Source of the DNA: Skermanella aerolata KACC 11604
GTDB lineage: Bacteria; Pseudomonadota; Alphaproteobacteria; Azospirillales; Azospirillaceae
DNA length: 64,000 nt
NCBI RefSeq assembly: GCF_000936425.1
Contig: NZ_AVFK01000017.1
Coordinates: 92,115 to 156,114 of the forward strand
Reading direction: 5' to 3'
The translations under genes were made by a program, and so were the position numbers. Position 1 is the stretch's first letter. The number at the start of each line of letters is the position of its first letter. The notes beneath the pieces are model-generated. The model saw nothing but the letters and a program-made list of their open reading frames with translations, searched no databases and had not been told where the DNA came from. This document shows positions 9,722 through 18,774 of this stretch, in pieces.

Positions 9722-9928
9722 ATGAAAGTTATGCTTCGCAAGACCGACGGTAAGTACATGATCTACGTCGCCAAGAAGGACCTGGAGACGACGGTCGTGT
9801 CTTCCGAAAAGCCGGCATGCTGGGGTGGCAAGATCACCCTGGAAAACGGCTGGGTCCTTGAGATGCCGGACCTGCCGGAAGACACCCGGCTGCCGCTGAC
9901 CGTCGAAGCCCGCAAGCTGGAGGGCTGA
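9722..9928 (+). CDS. nifT: NifT/FixU family protein
   Basis: A 68-aa protein (MKVMLRKTDG...WGGKITLENGWVLEMPDLP) matching NifT/FixU in length and sequence. The ATG at 9722 is preceded by GGAGAG; an in-frame ATG at 9692 would add ten unlikely residues. NifT is widespread in nif clusters but has no firmly assigned role and is often dispensable. It is usually next to nifHDK; here it sits in the nifB operon. Confidence 0.92.
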   Translation: MKVMLRKTDGKYMIYVAKKDLETTVVSSEKPACWGGKITLENGWVLEMPDLPEDTRLPLTVEARKLEG

Positions 9929-9931
9929 GGC

Positions 9932-10213
9932 ATGGCCCTTTCCATCACCGGCATCGACAGCATCACCGCCGAGGCGACCGAGCTTTATGCGGCGGGGACC
10001 AAGCGGGATGCCGTCGTCAAGGCGCTCAAGCAGAAGTACCAGGGGTTGACCATCACCGGCTGCTCCGAGAACGACCTGACCGACGAGCCTTACCGCGAAG
10101 AGCCGGCCTATCTGCTCTATCTGGTCGACAGCAAGGACCATTGCTGGAAGATGACCCGCGAGCCGGCGAACGCCACCGGCATCGTGATCGCCGAGCGCGA
10201 GGAAGCGGCATGA
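9932..10213 (+). CDS. Small conserved nif-operon protein, unknown function (possibly DUF6129)
   Basis: A 93-aa acidic soluble protein without cysteine clusters (one Cys in TGCSENDLTD and one in DHCWKM). The first half looks helical, the second like beta strands ending in IVIAERE. It starts four bases after nifT and its stop overlaps the next start (ATGA), so it is part of the operon. The DUF6129 assignment is from memory and uncertain. Confidence 0.7.
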   Translation: MALSITGIDSITAEATELYAAGTKRDAVVKALKQKYQGLTITGCSENDLTDEPYREEPAYLLYLVDSKDHCWKMTREPANATGIVIAEREEAA

Positions 10214-11418
10214 CCCATGCCGCCCCCGACGAGGTCGAGGATGCTGCCGGCGGCGATGCCGAAGGCGAGTTCGAGCAAGAGGACATCGCGCTGACCCAGC
10301 CTGACATCGGCAATGCCGAAGTCCGGGTGATCGAGCGTATCCTGAATACCGCCAGTCTCAACGACGGGCGGCTGACGGAGGCGTTCGAGGAAGCGTTCGC
10401 GGCCTATGTCGGGCGGCGGCATGCCATCGCCGTCACCAGCGGTACCCTGGCGATGGTGCTGGCGCTCCGGGCCTACGGTTTCGGACCCGGCACCGACATC
10501 CTGTGCTCGCCCTATGGCTGGCACCAGACCGTCCATGCCGTGGCGCTGGTCGGAGCCAATCCGGTCTTTTCCGACATCGACTACTGGTCGCATACGCTCA
10601 ATCCGGTGAAGGCGGCGGAACGCATCACATCGGCGACGAAGGCCATCATCGCCGGCAACACCAACGGTCATCCGGCCCCCTGGGACGAGCTGCGGGCACT
10701 GGCTGACGAGCGCGGCCTTGTCCTGATCGAGGATTCGACCGAGGCCATCGGCTCGACTTACCACGGCCGCATCGTCGGCAGCTTCGGCGACTGCGCGATC
10801 TTCGACTTTTCCGAACCGGGTCCGCTTCTGTGCGGCGAAGGCGGCATGATCGTCACCGACGACGACGATCTGGCATCACGCCTGCGATACCTGCGCAAAC
10901 GCGAGCCGGAACATCTGAAATCGGTCGTCATCAGCCACAATGTCCCGTGGCAGTGCAAGCTGAGCAACCTCAACGCCGCCCTCGGGCTGGTTCAGCTCAA
11001 GCGGATCGACGAGATCCTGGAAAAGCGCCGGGCAGTGGTCGGCTACTACGAAGCCGCCATGCAGAGCTTCGAGGGCATCAAGCCGCCCTACCACGCGCCG
11101 GGCGTCACCGTCGTCCAGTCCCATACCTACGCGGTCCATCTCGGCACCCGCTTCTCGGTCAGCCTGCGCAATGCAGTGATCGAGGACATGCTGACGCAGG
11201 GCGTCGATACCGCGTCGTTCGGCGTGCCCCTGCACATCCAGCAATTCTATGCCGAGCGCGGCGGCCGGCGCGGCGACTGCCCGGTCGCGGAGAAGACGGC
11301 CGACCGCGTCATCGTCGTGCCGTTCCACCACGCGATCGACCGGGACGAGGTCGAGTTCATCGTCCAGCGGCTCAAGGACGCCACGATCAATTCGGGCGCC
11401 GGCGCTGCGATTTATTGA
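10210..11418 (+). CDS. DegT/DnrJ/EryC1-type aminotransferase homologue lacking the PLP lysine
   Basis: A 402-aa fold-type I PLP-enzyme homologue: the cofactor-pocket region (AVTSGTLAMVLALRAYG), the Asp region (VLIEDSTEAIGS) and the glycine signature (CGEGGMIVTDDDDLA) are all recognisable. Where the family normally reads SFHPTKNLTTGEGG, this protein reads DFSEPGPLLCGEGG, so the Schiff-base lysine is replaced by Gly204. It cannot be a normal aminotransferase and may be a binding or regulatory protein. The ATG at 10210 overlaps the previous stop; an earlier in-frame start at 10141 is unlikely. The next gene follows after 21 bp. Confidence 0.87.
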   Translation: MTHAAPDEVEDAAGGDAEGEFEQEDIALTQPDIGNAEVRVIERILNTASLNDGRLTEAFEEAFAAYVGRRHAIAVTSGTLAMVLALRAYGFGPGTDILCSPYGWHQTVHAVALVGANPVFSDIDYWSHTLNPVKAAERITSATKAIIAGNTNGHPAPWDELRALADERGLVLIEDSTEAIGSTYHGRIVGSFGDCAIFDFSEPGPLLCGEGGMIVTDDDDLASRLRYLRKREPEHLKSVVISHNVPWQCKLSNLNAALGLVQLKRIDEILEKRRAVVGYYEAAMQSFEGIKPPYHAPGVTVVQSHTYAVHLGTRFSVSLRNAVIEDMLTQGVDTASFGVPLHIQQFYAERGGRRGDCPVAEKTADRVIVVPFHHAIDRDEVEFIVQRLKDATINSGAGAAIY

Positions 11419-11439
11419 ATTTTTGAAGGGATCAAGACC

Positions 11440-12276
11440 ATGACCAACCCCCAAACCGTGCTGGCCGAAATCGCGGGCGGCCTGAAGGCCCGGCAGGTGA
11501 TCCCCTTCCTGGGCGCCGGCGTGCTCGACCTGATCGAAGGCGCCAGCCCGATCCCGCGTTCGCCGGAAGAGTTGGTCGCGACTATCACCGCCAAGGCGGC
11601 GGTCCCCGGCCGCATCCGGCGTCAGCTCACCGCGTCCGCCCAGTATATCGAGAGCCACAAGCACCGTCGGACGCTGGAAACTATCCTGACAGGTCTGTTC
11701 AAGGCTGGCGCCGAGCCGACTGTCCTGCACAAGTACCTGGCCGGCATCCCCGAACTGCCGCTGATCGTCGATACCTGGTACGACGACACGACCGCCCGCG
11801 CGCTGGCGGAATCCGGCCGCTCCTGGGGCCAGATCCAGGGCATGAGCCATCCGCAGTCGCTGGGGGAATGGGTCCGCTACTTCGGCTCCGACAACGAACC
11901 GTCCGATGCGGTCGCCGCTGAAAGCTGGAACACCGTGCTCTACAAGCCGATGGGCGCCGTCACGCCGGCGGGCAACTATCTGGTTTCCGACAGCGACTAC
12001 GTCGAGGTCCTGACCGAGATCGACATCCAGTCGCCGATCCCGGCGGTCGTCCAGAACCTGCGGGCCGGCCGCAACTTCCTGTTCCTCGGCTGCCGCTTCG
12101 ACGGCGAGATCGGCCGCACCTTCGCCCGCCAGATCATCAAGCGCTCATCCGACCGGCACTGGGCGGTGCTTCCCGGCGAGCTGACGAAGAACGAGCAGAA
12201 GTTCCTCGACACCTACAACATCACCCCGATCGACATCACCCTGGCGGAAGCCGTGGCGGCGCTGGCCGCGGCGTGA
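11440..12276 (+). CDS. SIR2-like protein with altered catalytic residues
   Basis: A 278-aa protein with a SIR2-like Rossmann fold: the GAG motif (VIPFLGAGV, residues 20-28) and a late strand (RNFLFLGCRFDGEIGR) are characteristic. The usual TNYD motif reads TWYD (112-115), and the KLHG motif reads KPMG (169-172), so the usual Asn and His that act on NAD are both missing by eye alignment. It probably binds a nucleotide or another ligand rather than cleaving NAD. It is the last gene of the nifB operon, with a good ribosome site (GAAGGGATC). No transmembrane segment. Confidence 0.8.
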   Translation: MTNPQTVLAEIAGGLKARQVIPFLGAGVLDLIEGASPIPRSPEELVATITAKAAVPGRIRRQLTASAQYIESHKHRRTLETILTGLFKAGAEPTVLHKYLAGIPELPLIVDTWYDDTTARALAESGRSWGQIQGMSHPQSLGEWVRYFGSDNEPSDAVAAESWNTVLYKPMGAVTPAGNYLVSDSDYVEVLTEIDIQSPIPAVVQNLRAGRNFLFLGCRFDGEIGRTFARQIIKRSSDRHWAVLPGELTKNEQKFLDTYNITPIDITLAEAVAALAAA

Positions 12277-12282
12277 ACCGCA

Positions 12283-12306
12283 CCCGGCGCGCTCAGGCGC
12301 GCCGGG
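12283..12306. terminator. Bidirectional hairpin between convergent operons
   Basis: A perfect 10-bp stem, CCCGGCGCGC (12283-12292) with GCGCGCCGGG (12297-12306), and a TCAG loop that contains the stop codon of the minus-strand kinase gene. It sits 7 bp after the SIR2-like stop codon. No T-tract on either strand. Confidence 0.6.
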
Positions 12307-14191
12307 ACAGCTCCTCGACGGTTCGTTCGACCGCGGCGGTCAGTTCGGCGATCAGCGCCGGGTCGATCGTCCCACCGTCTTCGCTCTTCGCGGCTTCCTC
12401 GACCACGGCTGCCAATGCGGAAATCCTGGCGGCTCCCAGGTTGCCCGCAAGTCCTCGAAGAGTGTGGGCGGCACCGGCCAGTACGGCCCTGTCGGGTCCG
12501 GCGCAGGCCTCCCTGAGGCGGACGAATTCCGCCTGTACGTCCCGGCAGAAGGCGACGAGCAGCTCGGACAGCATCTCCTCGCCGACCACTTCCCGTATCT
12601 CCCCAATCTGGCTCTCGTCGATCAGCCCGCTGTCGGACGGCGAGGCAGGGAAGGGGACGGCAGTGGAGTGCGGCGCCGGCGCCGCATGGACCCGCGTCCG
12701 GCTGACCATCGCCCGGAGCTTGGCCTGATCCAGCGGCTTCGTCAGGTATCCGTCCAGGCCGGCCGCCATATGCTGGTCCATCTGCTCGGACATGGCGTCG
12801 GCGCTGAGCCCGATGATCGGGATCAACGAGGCGGGACCGCCAAGCGCCCGGATCGCGCGGGTCGCTTCCGGTCCGTCGATCTCGGGCATGTGCATGTCCA
12901 TCAGCACCAGGTCGTAGCCCATCGGGTTGTCCTCGGACCTCAAGCCCGTCTCGGCCACCTCCAGCAGGGCAAGGCGTCCGTCCGGAACCGAGACGATCTC
13001 GTGGCCATCCTGCTCCAGGATGCGCTCCACCAGCATGCGGTTGATCGCATTGTCTTCGGCGAGCAGGACACGCCGGGTTTCCCGCACCGCCGGTTCATCC
13101 GCCTCCGCCTCTTCGGCATAGGCGGGCGGCTGGCAAATGCTGGCGGGGATGCGGACCAGGAACACGGAGCCTTCGCCCGGCATGCTGGTGACCCGCACCG
13201 TTCCGCCCATGGCCTCGACCAGCCGCTTGCTTATCGCGAGCCCAAGCCCGGTGCCGCCGAAGCGCCGCGTCGTCGTCTCGTCGGCCTGGACGAAGGGCTG
13301 GAAGATCCGGCGCAGCTGTTCCGACGTCATGCCGATGCCGGAATCCATGACCGCGAACTCGATCGTGCCGTCCGGCCCCGGCGATACCCGGACGTCGATC
13401 CGGCCGTCCTCGGTGAACTTGCAGGCGTTGCCGATCAGGTTGGACAGCACCTGCCGGATCCGCGTTACGTCGCCTTCGATCCATTCCGGCACGTCGGGAT
13501 CGCTGCTGACGAACAGCGAGGTTTCCCGGTCGCGCGCTGTCTTGGCGAACAGCATGACGATGTCGCGCGCCAGCGAGGCCGGGTTGTAGGGAGTGCGTTC
13601 CAGTGTCAGGAAGCCGGCGTCGATCTTGCTGAAGTCCAGGATGTCGTTGAGCACCCGCAGCAGGTCCTGGCCCGACCGCCGGATGATCTCGACATAGGCG
13701 ATCTGCTGCTGGTCCAGCGTATAGCTCTTCAGCAGGTCGGCGAAGCCCAGGATGGCGTTCATCGGCGTCCGCAGCTCGTGGCTCATCGTCGCGAGGAAGC
13801 GCGACTTGGCCTCTCCGGCAGCCAGCGTCTCGGTGCGCTGCCGCTCCGCCTCCCGGCATGTTTCGGCCACTGCCTGCCGGGCCTCGTGAAGGTCGGTTAC
13901 GTCGCTGACGGTGGCGACGACCAGCGCACCGGACGGAGCGGCGTTCAGCCGCAGCCAGCGCTCACCATCGGCGGCCTTATGAAGCGCTTCCGACGTACAG
14001 GCCACGCCTGTCCGGGCCACGCGCCGGCAATGGTCGCGCAGGATCGACCAAATCTCCGGCGGCAGTCCGTCCGCTGCCCGGTTCGATCGCACCGGATGAG
14101 GGGCGGTCGGCTCGAAAATGGCGATGGCGTCGGGGGACGTGTCGAAAACAGCATCCAGCAAGGTATCAGGACCGGTATTCAACTCGGTCAT
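12293..14191 (-). CDS. Soluble hybrid histidine kinase (PAS-HisKA-HATPase-REC-HPt)
   Basis: About 632 aa from the ATG at 14191 (GTGAGGA upstream); an ATG at 14260 would add 23 residues with no visible ribosome site. No membrane helix or signal peptide, so it senses a cytoplasmic signal. Order: PAS-like sensor with a coiled linker, HisKA (ATMSHELRTPMNAILGF), HATPase (NLIGNACKF, GTGLGLAIS), a receiver domain (DLVLMDMHMPEIDG), and a C-terminal HPt domain with phosphorylatable His (AHTLRGLAGNLGA). It is a complete phosphorelay protein with no partner regulator nearby. It lies between the nifB and draTG operons, so a link to nitrogen control is possible but unproven. Confidence 0.92.
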   Translation of the reverse strand: MTELNTGPDTLLDAVFDTSPDAIAIFEPTAPHPVRSNRAADGLPPEIWSILRDHCRRVARTGVACTSEALHKAADGERWLRLNAAPSGALVVATVSDVTDLHEARQAVAETCREAERQRTETLAAGEAKSRFLATMSHELRTPMNAILGFADLLKSYTLDQQQIAYVEIIRRSGQDLLRVLNDILDFSKIDAGFLTLERTPYNPASLARDIVMLFAKTARDRETSLFVSSDPDVPEWIEGDVTRIRQVLSNLIGNACKFTEDGRIDVRVSPGPDGTIEFAVMDSGIGMTSEQLRRIFQPFVQADETTTRRFGGTGLGLAISKRLVEAMGGTVRVTSMPGEGSVFLVRIPASICQPPAYAEEAEADEPAVRETRRVLLAEDNAINRMLVERILEQDGHEIVSVPDGRLALLEVAETGLRSEDNPMGYDLVLMDMHMPEIDGPEATRAIRALGGPASLIPIIGLSADAMSEQMDQHMAAGLDGYLTKPLDQAKLRAMVSRTRVHAAPAPHSTAVPFPASPSDSGLIDESQIGEIREVVGEEMLSELLVAFCRDVQAEFVRLREACAGPDRAVLAGAAHTLRGLAGNLGAARISALAAVVEEAAKSEDGGTIDPALIAELTAAVERTVEELSRRA

Positions 14192-14293
14192 GCCGGTCCG
14201 ATCCTCACATCTGGCGCCCGGTGCGGATGCTGGGGCGCGAACAGCGTCGGTGTCATACAACCATCGCCAGGGGGCATCATAGGAGCTTCAGCA

Positions 14294-15055
14294 TCAAAGG
14301 CAACTACCGTCGCGAAACACGACGAACGACCCCTTGTCCATGATCGTCCAGTCCTCATCCCGTGTCAGCGGCCGTGTCGCCACCATGCTGACGACGTCGC
14401 GGGCCGTGGTCTCCTGGGCGAAATCGACGGTCAGATCCTCGTCCAGCAAGGTCGCGTTGCCGAACGGATAGCGCCGCGTCAGCCAGGCGAGGTTGGTGCT
14501 GCAAAAGCAGAACAGCGACTGTCCGTCGCAGAGCAGAAGATTGAACACGCCCCTGCCGTTCAACTCCTCCGCCAGTCTCCGGATCTCGCGGCACAGCGAC
14601 TTATGGGCGGGCGGACGGTCCCAGCGCTCGCGCAGCCGGTCCAGCATCCAGCAGAAAGCGTGTTCGCTGTCTGTCGTGCCGACCGGCAGGTAGGCCGACA
14701 ACGTCAGGTTCTTGACGCCCTTGAGCTGGCCGTTGTGGGCGAAGGTCCAGTAGCGGCCCCAAAGCTCCCGGATGAACGGGTGCGTGTTCTCCAGCGCCAC
14801 CCGCCCCCGGTTGGCCCGGCGGATGTGGCAGATCACGTTGGTGCTCTTGATCGAGTAGCCGCGGACGAACCGCGCGATCTCGGACTCGGCGCTCGGGCGC
14901 GGGTCGTGGAAGCTGCGGCATCCCTTGCCGTCATAGAAGGTGATGCCCCAGCCGTCGGAATGAGGCCCGGTCTGGCCGCCCCGGCGCATCAGGCCGGCGA
15001 AGCTGAAGCAGATGTCGGTCGGAACGTTGGCGTTCATGCCCAGAAGCTCGCACAT
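14294..15055 (-). CDS. Class II glutamine amidotransferase (YafJ-like)
   Basis: A 253-aa Ntn-hydrolase. It begins Met-Cys, so removal of Met exposes the catalytic Cys2, and it keeps the GWGITFYDG, HIRRANRG and FAHNGQLKG stretches of the glutaminase domain. It has no synthase domain, so it belongs to the stand-alone YafJ/type 2 amidotransferase group. The acceptor substrate is unknown. It is encoded between the kinase and the nifO/draG genes on the same strand, a placement that hints at a role connected with glutamine sensing; that is speculation. Confidence 0.88.
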   Translation of the reverse strand: MCELLGMNANVPTDICFSFAGLMRRGGQTGPHSDGWGITFYDGKGCRSFHDPRPSAESEIARFVRGYSIKSTNVICHIRRANRGRVALENTHPFIRELWGRYWTFAHNGQLKGVKNLTLSAYLPVGTTDSEHAFCWMLDRLRERWDRPPAHKSLCREIRRLAEELNGRGVFNLLLCDGQSLFCFCSTNLAWLTRRYPFGNATLLDEDLTVDFAQETTARDVVSMVATRPLTRDEDWTIMDKGSFVVFRDGSCL

Positions 15056-15095
15056 GCCAAGGCCTTACGAGAAACCGGACGTGCTGTCGAGGGGC

Positions 15096-15488
15096 TTACT
15101 GGCGCGGGCATCCTTCGATCGATCCTTCGACCGGCTCCGCCAGCCCGATCCAGGCCTCCACCAGCGCCGGTTCGAACCCGGTTTCCCGCCGCTCCCCCAC
15201 CTGCATCAGCGGCCGGCGGATCAGCAGCGGTGTGGCGATCAGCGCCCTGAGTGCCGAAGCCTCGTCGAAGGAGCCGGGATCGATCTCCCCCGACTTGACC
15301 GACGGCGCGGCCTTGTTGAACCAGTCCGCCACGGGCCGGTCGCCGAAGAAGGGGCGCAGGCTTTGGGCGGTCCACGGCTCGCTCAGCAGGTCGCGCGGTT
15401 CCACCTCATGCCCGGCATCGGTCAGCAGGCGCTTCTGCCGGGCGTTGCCGGCGCAGCCGGGCTTTTCATAGAAGATAACCGTTGCCAT
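15096..15488 (-). CDS. nifO: Nitrogenase-associated ArsC/Spx-like protein (NifO family)
   Basis: A 130-aa thioredoxin-fold protein. The N-terminus (ATVIFYEKPGCAGNARQKRLLTDAGHEV) shows the ArsC-like strand-Cys-helix, with one cysteine in the CxxN position. This is the nitrogenase-associated subgroup that includes Azotobacter NifO. NifO there affects molybdenum use and nitrate response; the mechanism is not settled. It lies 46 bp upstream (in transcription order, downstream) of draG, on the same strand. Confidence 0.85.
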   Translation of the reverse strand: MATVIFYEKPGCAGNARQKRLLTDAGHEVEPRDLLSEPWTAQSLRPFFGDRPVADWFNKAAPSVKSGEIDPGSFDEASALRALIATPLLIRRPLMQVGERRETGFEPALVEAWIGLAEPVEGSIEGCPRQ

Positions 15489-15534
15489 GGTGCTGGAACT
15501 CCCCTGGATGGATTTTCTTGTCGAGTGGATTTTC

Positions 15535-16428
15535 TTATGAAGACCGCAAGGCGGGCGACAGGGCCAGAAGCAGGTCGGTCTGACGCTCGATCTCCTCCTT
15601 CACGTCCTTGTCCAGTTTCCGCAGCCACCGCGATGGGATGTCCTGCGCGCCATAGGTGGCGCCGGCCAGCATGCCGATGATGGCGCCCGTCGTATCGGCG
15701 TCGCCCCCCTGGTTGACGGTTTCGACGATGCAGGATTCGACGCTGTCGGTGCGGAAATAATAGTGGAACACGGTCTGGATCGTATCGACGATATAGGCGG
15801 TGGACAGTCCGGAATAGGGAGCGAAGCGGAACACGCGGTGCTGGGTCACGAGGTCGTTGGCTTCTTCCCGGCATTCCTTGATGCCACCGCCTAGAATAAG
15901 CCGCCTGACCATCCGGCCCAGGCACAGGACCGACGCATCCGACAGCGGGTTGTTGTGGGTGATATGCGACTGCTCCAGGCTGCGCCGGACGAAGGCGTCG
16001 TCGTCGCCCAAGGTGGACAGGACGACGGGCAGGTTGCGCATCGCGGCCCCGTTGCCGGCGCTGGTCTCCGACAGGGCCGCTTCGATCTCGCCCTTTATCA
16101 TGTAGTTGCGAATGCCGCGCCGTGTCGTATCCCCGACATCCGCGGGAACGCCGCGCAGCCATTCCGCGTAGCAGTTGGCGACCAGCGTCAGGTCCCAGCC
16201 GCCTGACTTCAGGATTGCGCGGCCGAGCCAGACCGACATCTCGGTATCGTCGGTCACCTGACCCGGCGCCAGCCGCAGCCAGCCGCCGCCCTTGATGTGC
16301 CGGTGGATGCCGTATTCGCGGGCGATCTCGCTCTTCGTCATGAACTCGACCGTGGCGCCCAGGGCATCGCCGCAGGCCAAGCCCAGGTACGCGCCCAAGG
16401 CGCGGTCCTTGATCTTCGGATCGATCAT
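15535..16428 (-). CDS. draG: DraG, dinitrogenase reductase-activating ADP-ribosylglycohydrolase
   Basis: A 297-aa enzyme that removes ADP-ribose from the NifH arginine and so reactivates nitrogenase. The di-metal site motifs are present: GDALGATVEF near residue 20, TDDT at 59-62, and GGDADTTGAIIGMLAGA near the C-terminus. Length is typical. It follows draT by 29 bp, forming the conserved draTG pair divergent from nifH. Confidence 0.95.
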   Translation of the reverse strand: MIDPKIKDRALGAYLGLACGDALGATVEFMTKSEIAREYGIHRHIKGGGWLRLAPGQVTDDTEMSVWLGRAILKSGGWDLTLVANCYAEWLRGVPADVGDTTRRGIRNYMIKGEIEAALSETSAGNGAAMRNLPVVLSTLGDDDAFVRRSLEQSHITHNNPLSDASVLCLGRMVRRLILGGGIKECREEANDLVTQHRVFRFAPYSGLSTAYIVDTIQTVFHYYFRTDSVESCIVETVNQGGDADTTGAIIGMLAGATYGAQDIPSRWLRKLDKDVKEEIERQTDLLLALSPALRSS

Positions 16429-16457
16429 CGGCCGTGACTGCTTTCCAATGAGAAATT

Positions 16458-17333
16458 CTAAAGGATGGAGGACGTGACCAGATAGTCGCCGCCTATGACA
16501 AGGTATTCGCCTTCACCCTGGAATGGATAGCGTGGCAGGAGGTCGCGGAAGAACACCAGCTTCACGCACGGTACCCTCGCTTCGAGGATATGGTCGCCGA
16601 ACTGGCACGCGATATTCCGGTCATTCGTGAATGAAACCAGATTGTTGAGCCTCAGGATCACGGTCCGCCGCCCGGCCGCGCGGCTGTCGCACCGGCCGAC
16701 GATATGGTGTTCCTCGAAATCGTTGACGCCCCGGTACAGCGTCAAATGGGCGCAACCGGCATCCGGCAGTCCGGCTCCCGGCCGCGCCAGCGACCACTGG
16801 CAGAACTCGAACAGCAGGTCGAGCTGTTCGTGGATCATGTTGTTTTGAAAACGGGTGGAGAGCTTCTGTTCCGCGTAGTTGGTCCACGCCTCGGACGCCA
16901 GCCGCTTCAGCGGTTCGGCGTGGTATGTCGGCAAAAGGCCGAACCGGCTTTCGGCCCAGCCCTTCAGCACCGCGCCCTCGGCCCGGTTGCTGCAGAACAT
17001 CCACCCCTTGAGCAGACGCAGGTAGGAGGAGCGGAACCGCTGCCGGCCGTCGGCGCCGGGGGCGCCCCGGAAGTCGGGCGAGATCCCGAAGGTCTCCGCC
17101 ATGTAGTCCTGGAACAGGGTCGCCGCGTCGTCGGCGGAGCGCGTCTCCTCCAGCCGCCCGAACAGTGCGGCATGCTGTTCCCGCGTGCCGCTTATATGGA
17201 GCGGCTCGGGCGACGCGTTGAACGCGGTCGAACCGAGGAAAGCGGGCGACACCCTGACCATGCCGGCTCGGTAGACCCGTTGCGCTACTGGAGCGGGTTC
17301 ACCCGCCTTCTCGTTGTCGGTTTCGTCGGACAT
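16458..17333 (-). CDS. draT: DraT, NAD(+)-dinitrogenase-reductase ADP-D-ribosyltransferase
   Basis: A 291-aa ADP-ribosyltransferase that attaches ADP-ribose from NAD to NifH (here Arg103) upon ammonium or darkness/energy stress in related bacteria. An R-S-E type set is visible: LYRGVND, NLVSFTND and FQGEGEYLV. I chose the ATG at 17333, which follows AAAGGTG and gives the family length; an in-frame ATG at 17513 would add 60 residues that run into the NifA sites of the nifH promoter. It is divergent from nifH. Confidence 0.94.
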   Translation of the reverse strand: MSDETDNEKAGEPAPVAQRVYRAGMVRVSPAFLGSTAFNASPEPLHISGTREQHAALFGRLEETRSADDAATLFQDYMAETFGISPDFRGAPGADGRQRFRSSYLRLLKGWMFCSNRAEGAVLKGWAESRFGLLPTYHAEPLKRLASEAWTNYAEQKLSTRFQNNMIHEQLDLLFEFCQWSLARPGAGLPDAGCAHLTLYRGVNDFEEHHIVGRCDSRAAGRRTVILRLNNLVSFTNDRNIACQFGDHILEARVPCVKLVFFRDLLPRYPFQGEGEYLVIGGDYLVTSSIL

Positions 17334-17471
17334 GCGCACACCTTTTTTGTGGACATAGAGTAGCGTGTCTCCGCTTCCTTGTAACCTCCCAGTCATCGAA
17401 ACCCCCGGCGCCGGGGCAGGTGCGGCAATCGCGACAAAGGGGAAGGCCAGCGGTCCGAACGCCCCTTCCGG

Positions 17472-17487
17472 TGTGTCAGACACGACA
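17472..17487 (+). promoter_or_regulatory. NifA upstream activator sequence 1 before nifH
   Basis: TGT-GTCAGACACG-ACA matches TGT-N10-ACA exactly. It lies 123 bp upstream of the sigma-54 promoter at 17595. Confidence 0.8.
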
Positions 17488-17500
17488 ATGTGTAGGGGTT

Positions 17501-17516
17501 TGTCAGGTATCACACA
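17501..17516 (+). promoter_or_regulatory. NifA upstream activator sequence 2 before nifH
   Basis: TGT-CAGGTATCAC-ACA matches TGT-N10-ACA exactly. Its start is 29 bp after the start of the first site, just under three helical turns, so both sites would face nearly the same side of the DNA. Confidence 0.8.
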
Positions 17517-17580
17517 GCTTGGTCAGGCCCTGCGACAAACCGTCAAGCATGGAAAAACCATAGCATAGTCAATGACTTAA

Positions 17581-18597
<1,017 letters not shown>

Positions 18598-18619
18598 TAG
18601 CGACTTTCTACCGTTAAGA

Positions 18620-18657
18620 CGACCCCGGGGGTCGTAGCCGCAAGGATTGCGGCCCCC
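18620..18657 (+). other. Stem-loop in the nifH-nifD spacer
   Basis: GCCGCAAGGATTGCGGC (18637-18653) folds as a perfect 7-bp stem with a GGA loop, with flanking GGGG/CCCC able to extend it. An overlapping palindrome (CGACCCC/GGGGTCG, 18620-18634) could compete. There is no T-tract. The 177-bp spacer is otherwise empty, and such hairpins between nifH and nifD may protect nifH mRNA or limit read-through. Confidence 0.55.
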
Positions 18658-18774
18658 GAAAAATTCCACGATGCGCTTCGACCGAAGCGCGATCGTTCAC
18701 TGCGGCGCGGCTGACGCGCTGAAGACCACGCAAAGCGCGCGCGGCGCGCAACGGACGAGCAGCAGGAGGCCGGC

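Noticed and set aside
12464..15250. A 928-codon plus-strand frame across the kinase and glutaminase genes
   Set aside because: It spans two well-supported minus-strand genes and their gap and encodes no recognisable domain.
17334..17513. N-terminal extension of DraT from the ATG at 17513
   Set aside because: It would run through the NifA sites of the nifH promoter and make the protein 60 residues longer than the family.
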